From NCBI GenBank assembly GCA_009767595.1, contig VSDK01010117.1, positions 533,078 to 597,077 on the forward strand: 64,000 nucleotides of DNA, in the 5' to 3' direction. The notes below the pieces were generated by a model, which was not told the DNA's origin, did no database searches, and worked only from the letters and a program-made list of their open reading frames with translations. Made by a program: the position numbers and the translations under genes. Positions 1-11,079 of this stretch are shown here, one piece after another; the first letter of the stretch is position 1, and every line of letters starts with the position of its first letter. Origin of the DNA: Symbiodinium kawagutii. Its lineage: Eukaryota > Sar > Dinophyceae > Suessiales > Symbiodiniaceae.

Positions 1-865
1 CCATTATCAATACTAAGCCCACTAACCCACTGCAATAGTAAACCAGCTTAAATTGACAGTATACTTGATTCTCCCCTACTATTAACCATTATCAATACTA
101 AACCCACCAACACACTGTAATAGTATCAACCAGCTTAAACTGACAGTATACTTGATTCTCCCCAACTGTTAACCATTATCTATCAATACTTAACCCAACA
201 ACCGACCGTTAACCATTATCAATACTAAACCCACGAACCCACTGCAATAGTATAAACCAGCTTAAATTGACAGTATACTTGATTCTCCCCTACTATTAAC
301 CATTATCAATACTAAGCCCACTAACCCACTGCAATAGTAAACCAGCTTAAATCGACAGTCTACTTGCTTCTCCCCTACTATTAACCAATTTCAATACTAA
401 ACCCACCAACACACTGCAATAGTATAAACCACCTTAAACTGACAGTATACTTGATTCTCCCCTACTGTTAACCACTATCAATATTAAACCCACCAACACA
501 CTGTAATAGTATAAACCAGCTTAAACTGACAGTAATATTGATTATCCCCAACTGTTAACCATTATCAATACTTAACCCAACAACCCACCGTTAACCATTA
601 TCAATACTAAACCCACCAACCCACTGCAATAGTATAAACCAGCTTAAATTGACAGTATACTTGATTCTCCCCTACTATTAACCAATTTAAATACTAAACC
701 CACCAACCCACTGCAATAGTATAAACCAGCTTAAATTGACAGTTTACTTGATTCTCCCCTACTATTAACCAATTTAAATACTAAACCCACCAACCCACTG
801 CAATAGTATAAACCAGCTTAAATTGACAGTAGTATTGATCATCCCCTTCTGTTAACCAATTTTCA
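1..865. repeat. Tandem satellite, ~88-bp unit
   Basis: Roughly ten imperfect copies of a unit beginning CCATTATCAATACTAA and ending near CTCCCCTACTATTAA follow each other without spacers. Some copies are truncated to about 40 bp, for example near 172-211 and 550-595. No open frame is supported. The array starts at the window edge, so its full length is unknown. Confidence 0.95.
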
Positions 866-908
866 ATCAGCAGTTTTCTCTTGAAATTTCGTCATTCCCC
901 AGCATAAC

Positions 909-996
909 CAGCTTCATTGCCGGCTCCTCCAGGCTCCTCAGCTGGTAGAGCACAGTCAGGAAACATCTGACGGTGCGAAGCGCAGGCGGGTCAGCA
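909..996 (-). CDS. Exon of unrecognised protein
   Basis: On the minus strand an 88-bp block runs from an AG acceptor (GATCAG) to a GT donor (CTG|GTTATG) and reads ADPPALRTVRCFLTVLYQLR followed by a short acidic stretch. The leucine-rich composition suggests an alpha-helical repeat protein. The frame stays open to about 880, so the donor choice is uncertain. The family is not recognised. Confidence 0.6.
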
Positions 997-1029
997 CTGA
1001 TCAACCAGTGATTGTTGAGAGTTATAGCC

Positions 1030-1480
1030 ATCAACAAAAAGAGAAGCCGGTGATTTGGAGAGGTTTGTCATGTTCATATATACATATATACATTTATATG
1101 GTAAGTGGTGGTCATAGTCATATACTGATGGTATTTTGATGGTCATCTAAACTCCAGTGTTTTGAAATGCTTTGATCATTGATGATGTTCAAGAATGGTT
1201 GGTACTGGTTTAATAATGCTTGACAAAGGGCAACAGTAGTCTATATGGATGGTTTGGAACGGCTATGAATGCTTGATAATGGTGGACAACCGGTAAGCAC
1301 TGATCAAGAAGGCTTCTTGATGGATAATCATGGTTTCACCTGAGCGAGTTGACTATGTGCCCCAACGAGGACCTGCAAATCTTGGTAGAGACTTTACACT
1401 GGTGATAATGGTGGCCCAAACGGAAACAAAACCAATAGGAACCAATATCTTGTTGAGGAATCGTCTACAACTTAGTGCTT
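1030..1480. other. Non-coding stretch
   Basis: AT-rich sequence with scattered TGATGGT/GGTTGGT words. I see no convincing exon and no inverted repeat. Confidence 0.5.
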
Positions 1481-1504
1481 CATGAATAGTCACAAACCCC
1501 TAGT

Positions 1505-1825
1505 TCACAAAGAGGGTTGACTGCAGGTGGGACTAGCAAAGGCTGGTCCATTGTAAAACAGCCGTGGCTCTTGGCTACCACAAAGAATACAAGCATCGAA
1601 GCTGCCAATTTCTTCACAGGTTCTCTCATGATGAATAAGGATTCCAACTCCGAGAAAGCTGTACATTGATTCAATTGATGATTCTCCAACAGCAAATCGG
1701 TTGTACAGCTTGGAGCCCCGTGGTTGCCCAATGGTTGTTCCAACTCCATAACTCTGGTAGCACTTGGCTAAGCACAGCTTGATTCTTGCTCGCCTCCCAT
1801 GCAGACCACTCGCCGTGGCCCACAT
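1505..1825 (-). CDS. Possible exon, unrecognised
   Basis: A 107-codon minus-strand frame contains SSIESMYSFLGVGILIHHER and ends in a cysteine-bearing stretch. Composition is protein-like, but two other minus frames are also open here and no splice sites clearly bound it. No family is recognised. Confidence 0.4.
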   Translation of the reverse strand: MWATASGLHGRRARIKLCLAKCYQSYGVGTTIGQPRGSKLYNRFAVGESSIESMYSFLGVGILIHHERTCEEIGSFDACILCGSQEPRLFYNGPAFASPTCSQPSL

Positions 1826-2136
1826 CCGCTGGGACCAAATGCCGTGTGCACAACTGATACCTGCAACCAGCGGGGACCACTGGTGGTTCCAAGGGGCTGC
1901 TTGGATAAAGATGACATGCAGCTTGGCGGAGCATGTTGAGGCTGAGGATGACCCAAGAAATCATGTCAACCTTAACTTGTAGAAACAGGCTCGTGAACGC
2001 AGTAGAAATGCAGGTTTCCTTTCAGACTGTTCATTGGATCAGGTGTCCAGTCAAGTGATAACAAAGTATCACCAAACTTGGAGAACAAATAAGAATAAAA
2101 CAAGGTATTTCTGGTTCGTTCTGACCATCTTTATAT

Positions 2137-2550
2137 ATGAGACAAAGTATAGTATCACCAAACTTACCCAAACTTGGACCACTGGACGTCCATTCTGCAT
2201 TCATCAGCTTAGGATGTTCACATGGCTTTGGCCCAACCTGGTTCAACCTGGCTCAACCCTGGCGGCTTCTGGGGCCGACTGGGATTGCTCACCATCTTCA
2301 CCCCATCTTGGCGAACCATGTTGGGCTCATGGTTCAGCATGGTCAAATGGCTTCTCAGGGTTTCCCTATCAAGTATGGTGATTTTCCAGCAATCTATCTT
2401 AGAATACCGGAGTGCAATATCCACATAAAAGCAGTTGAGATGCACATCCAACCCCCAAAATCAATTCCCCACTCTTGCGTACAGCCATCTTTATGGGTTT
2501 TAAATTCAAACCGCTCACTGTGGGAACAAACACCTCTGGTCCATGACTGA
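2137..2550 (+). CDS. Weak open frame, probably not coding
   Basis: A 137-codon plus-strand frame rich in His, Trp and Pro overlaps two other open frames. It lacks clear splice sites and has no recognisable motif. It is listed only because it is long for this DNA. The stretch 2551-2900 after it is AT-rich, with a short CA/TA microsatellite and no gene. Confidence 0.15.
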   Translation: MRQSIVSPNLPKLGPLDVHSAFISLGCSHGFGPTWFNLAQPWRLLGPTGIAHHLHPILANHVGLMVQHGQMASQGFPIKYGDFPAIYLRIPECNIHIKAVEMHIQPPKSIPHSCVQPSLWVLNSNRSLWEQTPLVHD

Positions 2551-2918
2551 CACACACACACATATATATATATATACATATATGTATAATTATATCTGAA
2601 TCACCATGCAAGCTAGGATAAGTAACATATCCGTGCAAAGGATCCCTATAGCCATAAATACCCCAATGATATCCGTATGATAAATCTCCACAACATTATG
2701 AATCTACACATGCACACCCCTCCAACCTGTAGCAAATCCCCTCAAGCAAAAAGGTATGTTTTGGTATTTGTACACATATGGTTTAGTAACCCCTGATACT
2801 AATAAATCCTTATCCGTTGATCCCTAAGTTCGAACCCTACTTATTGACCCTGTCTTAAAAATCATAAGGCTAATCCAAGAACATATGATCCCATTGCTAG
2901 ATAGAATTGAAGGATTAA

Positions 2919-2950
2919 ATGTATATATATATATATATTTATTTATTTAT

Positions 2951-2988
<38 letters not shown>

Positions 2989-3040
2989 ATCTATCTATCT
3001 ATCTATCTATGTATCTATCTATCTATCTATCTATCTATCA

Positions 3041-3111
<71 letters not shown>

Positions 3112-3177
3112 ATCTATCTATCATCTATCTATCTATCATCTATCTATCTATCTATCTATCTATCCATCTATCTATCT
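2919..3177. repeat. (TA)n/(ATCT)n microsatellite
   Basis: A short TA run is followed by about 60 ATCT tetranucleotides with a few interruptions (ATTT, ATGT, CATC). It is open in several frames (YLSI repeats) only because the tetramer lacks stops, so it is not a gene. Confidence 0.98.
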
Positions 3178-3250
3178 ACACCCTAAATATTCATAGATCC
3201 CCTTCATCCCTGTTCCCATGCTCCCATGGTTGGTCCATCCCTCACCACAC

Positions 3251-3323
3251 CTGGTGGCAAAGGGATGCCCAAAGCCCCGGGGCCATGCGACGGAGGCAGA
3301 CTTTTCAGCCCTCGGCGCTCAAG
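3251..3323 (-). CDS. Small exon, unrecognised
   Basis: A 73-bp minus-strand block runs from CGTCACAG| to CCACCAG|GTGTGG and reads LERRGLKSLPPSHGPGALGI followed by a proline stretch. Both boundaries match consensus splice sites. GC content is clearly above the flanking microsatellites. Confidence 0.6.
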
Positions 3324-3336
3324 CTGTGACGTGAAT

Positions 3337-3660
3337 GGTTCAATGACCATGAATGATTCATGGTTTATGATGATTTATTATGATGACGATTTGTCATGCT
3401 TGATTATGATGGTTTACATGATTAACTATGATGATGATGATGATGATGATGATGATGGTGATGATGATAATGATTTATATTTTTTTATTATGATTATGAA
3501 TCACATTTATTTTTATCATGATGATGATTCACATGATCTTTATGATGATGATTTGAGTGATTTATCATGATGGTTCACGATGATTGTGATTCTATGATCA
3601 ACCAAACACTGCCCGATTGTAAATAATGAATAATGATGATCAATGATGCTTATATGACGA
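3337..3660. repeat. Degenerate (GAT/ATG)n region
   Basis: A core of GATGATGAT repeats (about 3427-3471) lies in diffuse TGATGATT-rich DNA. From here to about 4005 I see no gene. Confidence 0.9.
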
Positions 3661-4009
3661 TCAATTATACAATGCCCAATAAATGACAATTATTCACAAA
3701 GAACTGTTACATGATTATGATGATTATTCATCAAAATTAAATGGTCGTGACCATTCAAATAGGCAGAATGGCGCCAAATGATCAGAAAAATCTATAGTTC
3801 AGAATGCGTCAAATCACAGAAAAAATGACAAAGTTTGGACAATGATAAGTGGTTGACAATAGATAACATATGATTGACAAGAACATATGGTTAACAAGTT
3901 TGTTAGTATGTTAGGACGAAATTTTCGGCGCCAAACATGCAAAGCTGTGGGGTTGATCAGGATTGTGGAGAGTGTTGACATCTAACATAGCAATAGACAA
4001 TCTACCACT

Positions 4010-4103
4010 GGTTGGTGGTTTCAGCCCGTACGAAAAATATTAGTCAACTAACCATTTGTTCATAATTACTTGGATAAATAATAAATGATTCAAACCACCA
4101 ACC
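4010..4103. mobile_element. Family A inverted-repeat element
   Basis: Termini GGTTGGTGGTTTCA and TGATTCAAACCACCAACC form an inverted repeat around a core containing AGTCAACTAACCATTTGTT. It belongs to the recurrent ~95-bp family A and is non-coding. Confidence 0.85.
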
Positions 4104-4378
4104 ACTCTTTAATGGTTTCAAGCCGTTTTTTCTATGAAATCTGGCCATTTTCCAGCCAACATGTTAGATTGCCCGAGTGTCAAGATCAATGTGATAGGGA
4201 TGGTACTGATGGCAGTTCTGATAGGTGATGATGGTTGGTCAATGATGGTTTGGTCGGCAATGGTAATGGTGGCCAGGAATAGACATTAACAGTATCCAGC
4301 AGCACACAGCAGTCGTTGATCATGGTGAATCCATTGCCAGGAGCCATAGCTGCGTGGTTTCCTGCTAACAGTGGTGGT

Positions 4379-4379
4379 A

Positions 4380-4438
<59 letters not shown>

Positions 4439-4453
4439 GCAACAACAACAACC

Positions 4454-4491
<38 letters not shown>

Positions 4492-4493
4492 CC

Positions 4494-4525
<32 letters not shown>

Positions 4526-4546
4526 GAAGAAGAAGAAGAAGAAGAT
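4379..4546. repeat. (CAA)n/(GAA)n microsatellite
   Basis: About 45 CAA triplets with CCAA interruptions end in GAA triplets. PolyT, polyN and polyQ frames on the plus strand and polyV/L/C frames on the minus strand are repeat artefacts. Confidence 0.98.
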
Positions 4547-4583
4547 AACACCACCACGACCTTCACCTACCGCCAGTAGTTAC

Positions 4584-4720
4584 TGCTGGATCCCCTGGAC
4601 TAGCGCTTGACTCGGTGGGGCCATGGACCTGCGCGCAGTTGGCCGTCCAAGCTGCTGATTGCTGGGAGATTCATCCGTTCCTGTGCTCCGGGCTACCGCA
4701 GGGCAAAACACGGCCGAAAC
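4584..4720 (-). CDS. Exon, unrecognised
   Basis: The minus-strand block begins after TTCCAAGCAG| and reads VSAVFCPAVARSTGTDESPS then a Gln/Arg/Pro-rich tail ending in GIQQ before TAA. A GT two bases earlier (CA|GTAACT) could be the donor. A family B element lies about 50 bp upstream on this strand. Confidence 0.6.
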
Positions 4721-4771
4721 CTGCTTGGAAAATCTTGGAAACCATTGTAGATGGGTAGATTGTCTATTGCT

Positions 4772-4882
4772 ACATGGTGGTTTAAAGAAATGGAGTCCCC
4801 CAGTTCTCATCCTTTTTTATAGTCATTTGTAGTACTAATCCAACGATTTTGGGGGTCCCTGTTTTCAGAAACAGCCACATGG
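4772..4882. mobile_element. Family B inverted-repeat element with ACATGG duplication
   Basis: The element starts TGGTGGTTTAAAG and ends TTTTCAGAAACAGCC. The 6-bp word ACATGG occurs directly on both sides (4772-4777 and 4877-4882), as expected of a target-site duplication. Confidence 0.85.
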
Positions 4883-4953
4883 ATCGAGATCATGGCTATA
4901 ACTGAAATGATGGCTACAACAGCTAGTGCACACATGCAACCACTGACTCACTC

Positions 4954-5045
4954 CTTAGGGCTTTGGGGAGAAGCTTTGGGTGTTGAGCATCTGGGCTCAC
5001 TCCTTGTCCCATGATCATCGTAGTCTCCCCCAGAAGCCAAGCAAT
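4954..5045 (-). CDS. Possible exon, low complexity
   Basis: The minus frame reads ASGGDYDDHGTRSEPRCSTP then a Ser/Pro/Lys stretch, ending CCTAAG|GAGTGAG. That would be a GA donor, a variant known in dinoflagellates but weak evidence on its own. Confidence 0.35.
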
Positions 5046-5271
5046 TTGAATCATGCATTCCATAAGCATTATTTTGGTTGAATATTGGCTAGATGGCCAA
5101 ATAGGTTGCGTCCATACGCAACTATCCTTTGGAAATTCGCTTAGTCATGTCCTGAATGATATAAAGCGATTTCAACAAAAATCAAACATGCAAACATTTT
5201 GATGGTTATACCATATGATATCGTATCATATACATCATATACATATATATATATATTCTCAAAACATCATC

Positions 5272-5385
5272 TCCTTCCGCTGGCCTTTCGATTTGCTGCG
5301 ATTCTCCGATGAATCCAAGACCTCCGCGCTGCCGCGCAGCAGAACCCTGGTCAACTGGCGAACTCTCATTGTTGTTGCAGGAACA
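5272..5385 (-). CDS. Possible exon, frame unresolved
   Basis: This GC-rich block is open in two minus frames. One reads QLTRVLLRGSAEVLDSSENR and the other reads an Asn/Gln/Gly-rich peptide. An AG precedes it (CAATGAG|). The function is unknown. Between 5390 and 6100 only weak ambiguous frames occur (5564-5818 plus, 5699-5905 minus). Confidence 0.45.
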
Positions 5386-6139
5386 TGTAGTTGTGGATAG
5401 TGTTCACTTCTATGTCTGAAATGAATGGTTTAATGTCATTCCCTGAAATAAGCCCAGATCACCATTTCGAAGCCAGAATAGTGCTCAAAAGAACCAAGCT
5501 CACTTTTGTAATATGTACATATATGATCATTAATTACCATTTATGTATATAATATACAAATAGGTGTGCTTTTTAACACTGACATTCTTTGTTCTCTGTT
5601 TACTCGCCAAACTAGTTGGCCTAGTTCTCCAACAAAATGCAGAGCTCCAGTCAATGAGAACCCAGCAATCCACGCAAGGGAACTACAAGACCACAGTCCT
5701 ATATGGAGCTGACTCGACCATAAACGGTGCCGACTCCAAAAATTTGTCCTTTCCGTGGCAAAGAATTGCAAACATAATCACTTTGAGACCTTTTGCAAGA
5801 GGCTACCAACATTTGTAGACACACCCATTTGCTTTTTTGCTTGCTTTTTGCGCTCTTCATAGAAAATCTACAAATAGCATGGGCTGTTAAATGCTGTACT
5901 GGCATGGAATCTCTACCAAATAGTTAGCGAATATATCATATTATATCATATCCATTTGGGGAGTAAAAAACACCGGGTGAATCTGTGAGACCAAAGTTGC
6001 AGAATTGTTATGTGTCTTTCCACTTACAAAGGTCACTTAGATACTTAGGATGGTCAATAAATGGTTCACCACCCACAAATGGTGTCCATCTTCCTCTGAA
6101 ACTCATGGCTGGGCTATTGGATGGTGCTGGCTCCGGTAC

Positions 6140-6286
6140 AAAAATGGCAGCTCGGGCCCCTCGGAGACAAGCCCGGGCTGGGCGGCCTGGAATAGAACTT
6201 CCCGCTGCAGTTGCAACTCTTGCGCCCCAGCAGTGGCGGCCACTTCCGCCAAGCGCCCGTCCAAGTGAAACTGCACCTGAAACTCA
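6140..6286 (-). CDS. Exon, unrecognised
   Basis: The minus-strand block follows GTAAGCGCAG| and reads EFQVQFHLDGRLAEVAATAG then a Gln/Leu-rich stretch ending LPFLYRSQ. Local GC is about 65%. The donor is taken as TTTTT|GTACCG but could lie 20-30 bp further on. The amphipathic pattern supports real coding. Confidence 0.7.
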
Positions 6287-6345
6287 CTGCGCTTACCCGC
6301 GAGCCGGTGAAAATGGATTGGTCAACTGACCATAGGTTAGGGCAC

Positions 6346-6427
6346 TCCTGGTAGCTCCTGCGCACAAACTTTCAAAGGACCAAAAAGGGATACTCCTCGC
6401 TCCAAATCGCTCCCTCCCAACCAGCCA
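6346..6427. repeat. Family D repeat, copy 1
   Basis: CTCCTGGTAGCTCC, a TTTCAAAGG segment and CTCCCTCCCAACCA are shared with 18752-18845 and, more weakly, 55770-55835. It is a low-copy dispersed repeat with no open frame. Confidence 0.7.
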
Positions 6428-6618
6428 GTCGAGGTTGAAAACGATTGCAACTAGATCATCGTTGGTGATTCGATTGGTTACTGCTGCATGCTGTGGGTGG
6501 CTCCGTTGGTTTCCACACAGCTGGCCACCCAGTGATCGCGGAGTAGATCACTGTCGATAATTTTCAATACGGTTGATAGTGTGAGTAGGGGCAATAACAA
6601 CAAAAACAAATAGAACAC

Positions 6619-7318
6619 AACCAACAACCAACAACCAACAACCAACAACCAACAACCAACAACCAACAACCAACAACCAACAACCAACAACCAACAACCA
6701 ACAACCAACAACCAACAACCAACAAACAACAAACAACAAACAACAAACAACAAACAACAAACAACAAACAACAAACAACAAACAACAAACAACAAACAAC
6801 AAACAACAAACAACAAACAACAAACAACAAACAACAAACAACAAACAACAAACAACAAACAACAAACAACAAACAACAAACAACAAACAACAAACAACAA
6901 ACAACAAACAACAAACAACAAACAACAAACAACAAACAACAAACAACAAACAACAAACAACAAACAACAAACAACAAACAACAAACAACAAACAACAAAC
7001 AACAAACAACAAACAACAAACAACAAACAACAAACAACAAACAACAAACAACAAACAACAAACAACAAACAACAAACAACAAACAACAAACAACAAACAA
7101 CAAACAACAAACAACAAACAACAAACAACAAACAACAAACAACAAACAACAAACAACAAACAACAAACAACAAACAACAAACAACAAACAACAAACAACA
7201 AACAACAAACAACAAACAACAAACAACAAACAACAAACAACAAACAACAAACAACAAACAACAAACAACAAACAACAAACAACAAACAACAAACAACAAA
7301 CAACAAACAGCAACAAGC

Positions 7319-7359
<41 letters not shown>

Positions 7360-7401
7360 GAAGAAGAACAACAAGAAGAAGAACAACAACAAGAACAACA
7401 A

Positions 7402-7432
<31 letters not shown>

Positions 7433-7440
7433 AACAGCAG
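6619..7440. repeat. Heptamer (AACCAAC/AACAAAC)n array, then CAA/GAA tract
   Basis: About 15 copies of AACCAAC (to ~6722) switch abruptly to about 84 copies of AACAAAC (to ~7308), then CAA/GAA triplets. A 7-bp unit without stops leaves all minus frames open (VVCCLLF repeats, 250-325 codons). These are not genes. Confidence 0.98.
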
Positions 7441-7590
7441 CCGCAGCAGCCACATCCTTGTGGATTGTTTCTAGTGGACGGATGAAGGGAGTCCCTTCAT
7501 CCGCATGAAACCCATGCCATCCCCTGGTGCAGAGGGTCCCAGTTCACGGCCCATCTGCACAATTACTTACTGCTTTGGCGGATGATTGAT

Positions 7591-7719
7591 ACCCTGTGGT
7601 AAACTAACATGGCTGGCTGGAAAATCCACCATAAATGGATCATTTCCATTCATTTCCCAGGGTTTACTAACAAAGGGTGGTGGATTTTCACCATTGCCAT
7701 GTTAGTTTACCAGAGGGTA
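7591..7719. mobile_element. Family C palindromic element, copy 1
   Basis: ACCCTGTGGTAAACTAACAT at the left is matched by its near-perfect complement at the right (ATGTTAGTTTACCAGAGGGT). The arms extend into GGATTTTCACCA-type inner repeats. It is non-coding and could form a long hairpin. Copy 2 is at 13989-14103. Confidence 0.9.
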
Positions 7720-8290
7720 AGGCTTGATAACGGGATGATTTCTGAGATGATTCATTACGTTGAATCGGGGCTGAAGGATGAGTACTGACGGATGATGACC
7801 AACAGTACCAATCAATAGCTAGCCATATCGTTCCGAAAATGTTCCCAACGTGCAGTTTGACAGCCTTGAAAAAGGCAACAGCCGTTTGTACCTCTCAACT
7901 GCCAGTCGAAGCTCACCAGCGATCCAGAGATCCGGGATACTCAATACTCAGAGCAAAACACTGGATATGATGTCTATGATGTCATATGACCAAAAACATC
8001 ATAATGATCCCACATATCAAATCATATCATGATATTGATGGATGTGATTTAGGGTCATAATGTAATGACACTTCTCAATCTCACCAAAACAGATCTCTTT
8101 GAGGGCTCATATGATGTCTAATATGCTTGAGAGCCTGCCCAAAAAACCTGCGGATAAGCGCATCCCCCCCTTGAGCCTTGCATTGCACTAAAAGAATCAC
8201 AAACTGGTGCAGAAAACCAAAGGTCAACGCAGAACTTGGATAATCATCCTACTCCAGAAACTGGTTGGAAACCATTCATAAAACTAATTA
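7720..8290. other. Non-coding stretch
   Basis: TGATATGATGTC-type AT-rich words dominate. A 61-codon plus frame at 7850-8032 has no supporting splice sites. No gene is supported. Confidence 0.5.
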
Positions 8291-8324
8291 AGTTATGAAA
8301 ATGCTGCGACAGTGGTGGTCATAC

Positions 8325-8490
8325 CTGGTGGTGAGTTGGTTTCCACGGCTACCATGGGTTTCCCAAAAAATTCAATCCCGTCAACGACCACAGCAGCGCC
8401 TCCACACCGAGTCGTCCCGCTTCTGCCACCAACAAAGCTTCGACATTCTCAGGCCCTGCAAAGCCTCGATGGGCGGATACCACGATCAAA
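8325..8490 (-). CDS. Exon, unrecognised, frame unresolved
   Basis: A strong donor (CCACCAG|GTATG) ends a minus frame reading AAVVVDGIEFFGKPMVAVET. A second minus frame in the 5' part reads ENVEALLVAEAGRLGVEALL. The two cannot both be right without a frameshift, so either the exon starts later or a broken frame is present. Protein-like composition is strong in both. Confidence 0.6.
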
Positions 8491-9005
8491 CGCCATGGTT
8501 TCGATCAACCACCGTGACTCTTAGTCCATACCACCATTTTTGACCACCATGATTCCACCATATTTCGACCACAATCCTGAAACAAACATAAGTAACCACC
8601 CGTGGTTATTACCCATCCCAAACCGTTTGTGCAGCACATATTTGACTCAAGCTGCCATTGAGATCTCAAACATGAATTGTTCATATGCCCAAACATGTGA
8701 CAAGCGCACCACTTGATCTCTGAATCAAACGGTGTAAGCTTCGAATTTCTCTAGTCATGGATCTCAGCATCTATTTGGCAAGTTCTATGCAAAAGTCAAA
8801 ACCCATTCAAAATTCATCTTACCAGCGCGCGTCTTGGCTCAATCCACGCCAACCTGATTTTTACACACTGGTACATGTTTTTCCCACAATCCGGATGTCA
8901 GTGGGGTGTCTACAATGTTTGGGCTTCCGCACCTTTTCTGGAGTTTAGGAAAACATCTCCGCATTCTTGGGTGTACCGATATCATTCGCATTGATCTTTG
9001 ATGTT

Positions 9006-9210
9006 TCACTGTCCGATAGAAGATGCAAAGATATTGTAACGCTTCAGGTGACACCACGAGTCACGGATCTGCCAATGGTCCTGAATTGTCACCTCAAATT
9101 GTCCAGCTACCAAGATGGTGTCGCTGAGAACCGATCCCGTGGAAATTGGAGGCGACAAAGAAGACCTCAGAGGACAGGGGCTGGGTCTGCATGTGTTTCT
9201 TGAACCTTGC
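9006..9210 (-). CDS. Possible exon, frame and strand unresolved
   Basis: Minus frames read VLSDTILVAGQFEVTIQDHW and, elsewhere, MQTQPLSSEVFFVASNFHGI. A plus frame (8967-9203) is also open. Coding is likely somewhere here but cannot be fixed by eye. Confidence 0.35.
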
Positions 9211-9699
9211 CACTTGATGTTAATATATATATATATATATATATTAATTCGTGAGTTTATCAATTAGGATTCAGTGTATTGCTATTGGAATCCCACAAAT
9301 GGTTCAAGGCCGATTAAATGATCCTACTTGTAATGTCAGGTTTCCTTTCTGCACTTGTGCTTGTAGTTTACTAGGACGAATTGGAAAATGGAGACATTTA
9401 GTCTGCAGCCGTAGCCTATGAGGCCATGGCCTTGCAATTCCTGTAAGCTAACGGTGAGACACATTGGATCTGCTGATCAGTATAGTTCACCCTGGCGCTA
9501 TGTGGCCAACCCAGGACTGCTTCAGGATGTACCCACCACTGCACGGTGTGCAGCTGACATGGGTAGTCCTCACATTCATCCCTTCCTAAAGACTTACATT
9601 TAAAGAACTAGATCGGTGATGTGAACAACCACCTTTCAGGTGAGCAGTGAACACCCAACCGTGGCCCAGCGTGGCGTGTCAATCAGAAATCCATTGATT

Positions 9700-9945
9700 A
9701 TGTTGCTGCTACTACTACTGCTATGACTAATATCCACCACTATCTTCGTCCTGTAGTACTGCTACTACAACTATGACTACTACTGCTGCTGTTGCTACTA
9801 CTATCTATCTGTCTATCTAGCTAGCTAGCTAGCTAGCTACCCACCTACCTACCTCCGTCCCTACGTACGTACCTACCTCCCTACTACTATTATCTCACCT
9901 CTAGGATGCTTACAACCTAAGTAGTAGTAGATAGTAGTAGTACTA
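9700..9945. repeat. Compound tri/tetranucleotide repeat
   Basis: CTA/CTG triplets grade into CTAT, CTAG and CTAC tetramers and back to AGTAGTAGT. Non-coding. Confidence 0.9.
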
Positions 9946-10035
9946 TGATCTCTGCTCCGATTGCCAAGGTCCGCACCACCAACGTGAGGTTGAGCCCTGT
10001 CGCACACTGCGACGCTGAACCGTGGTCAAAGCTTG
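9945..10035 (-). CDS. Possible small exon
   Basis: The minus frame reads DHGSASQCATGLNLTLVVRT in a GC-rich patch. A plus frame is equally open. Strand is assigned only by analogy with neighbours. Confidence 0.3.
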
Positions 10036-10552
10036 CGAAAGGCTTCAGTGAAGCTTCAGTGTTTTGCAGTTCATGATTAACATGGTAGACATACATATGT
10101 AATTATATATATATATACATATGCATGTCTATGTATTGATATCTACAAACAGAGAGGGAGAGACAGAAATGTGTATATTATGTACATAATGTTCTGCTTC
10201 GTTTAGGTATATGTCTCATACAGTATTTGTCTCATGATCAATCCACATACCAATTAACACGTATAATTGAACGTTCTCAACATGTGCATAACTTTGTGAC
10301 TATTCATGCTCTTCGTACATGTACTTGTCGGCTGAATGGGTGCCCCGGTTCAAATCAGTTGGCCCTTCCAACAGGGGTATTGAATGGCATTGATCTTTGT
10401 ACACCAATATCATAAACTTTTTTGGAAGGAAGCAACATGGATAGTCACAGCATGTGGCTGTGGTTCAATACCCTGTACCCCAGCTGGGAACATACCAGAA
10501 ATGCCCAAACGGGTCTTTGTTGGGATGTTTACTTTCCAATTGTTTGACCAGT

Positions 10553-10650
10553 GATCATGGCCCATAGCCATCTCACAAGCAATCTTACGATCATACGAGC
10601 AAAACTGTACCCACCGACTCCGCATCTCATAGTCAGCATCGTCTCGTCTG
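10553..10650 (-). CDS. Exon, unrecognised
   Basis: The minus frame after CACCATCCAG| reads RRDDADYEMRSRWVQFCSYD then RKIACEMAMGHDHW. Mixed charged and aromatic composition is typical of a folded domain. The donor is not clear. Confidence 0.55.
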
Positions 10651-10800
10651 GATGGTGCTGGTGGCAGCACTACCCACATCATAGCTCAGCAAACATCCGC
10701 GCAATATCCCACTGGCACTGCCAGCCAAGCGCCAACCATCATGCACCCCTGACCCACAGCCCTGTCAACCACCTCCCACCCTTGACCCACCACAGCCCTG

Positions 10801-11079
10801 TCAACCATCCACCCCTAAGGCCATAGGCCATGGAGCAGCCTGGAATCCACGACACAACGGCGCCTCTGGGGTGATCCGCGCGCGTAATCTGAAGCGAACT
10901 CGCTGCAGCAAGGCCTGGTTTTCTCGGGTGGTTTTTTGCGCACAAATCTGTAAAGCTACAAGAATTCGACAAATGTTTTCTAATAAACTCAGCTTGTCAA
11001 GTTCAAGAATTCGACAAATGTTTTCGAATAAACTCAGCTTGTCAAGTTTTGACCTCCAAAAAGAGATAGAAGGACATGC
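10801..11079 (-). CDS. Exon with internal 15-residue duplication
   Basis: A 93-codon minus frame lacks an ATG. It contains LDKLSLFENICRILE and then LDKLSLLENICRIL, encoded by a 45-bp tandem duplication, followed by TRENQALLQRVRFRLRARIT. The in-frame duplication length and helical tail favour coding. An alternative frame for the last 100 bp and an open plus frame reduce certainty. Confidence 0.6.
   Translation of the reverse strand, partial: ACPSISFWRSKLDKLSLFENICRILELDKLSLLENICRILVALQICAQKTTRENQALLQRVRFRLRARITPEAPLCRGFQAAPWPMALGVDG
10969..11058. repeat. 45-bp tandem duplication
   Basis: Two adjacent copies begin AGAATTCGACAAATGTTTTC and differ at only a few bases. The 45-bp length keeps both strands in frame. 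Confidence 0.95.

Noticed and set aside
1-865. CRISPR-like array
   Set aside because: Units of ~88 bp follow each other directly with no unique spacers, so this is a tandem satellite.
920-995. tRNA-like A box (CAGCTGGTAGAGC)
   Set aside because: No matching acceptor stem or proper B box, and the minus strand reads as a good exon.
4186-4610. PolyQ/polyN/polyT/polyV proteins
   Set aside because: Translations of a CAA/GAA microsatellite in different frames.
6478-7455. 325-, 301- and 250-codon minus-strand frames
   Set aside because: They translate the AACAAAC heptamer array (VVCCLLF repeats) and are not genes.
9400-9425. Dinoflagellate spliced-leader relic (CCGTAGCC)
   Set aside because: Only eight bases match; the following TATGAGG differs from the leader, so it is likely chance.
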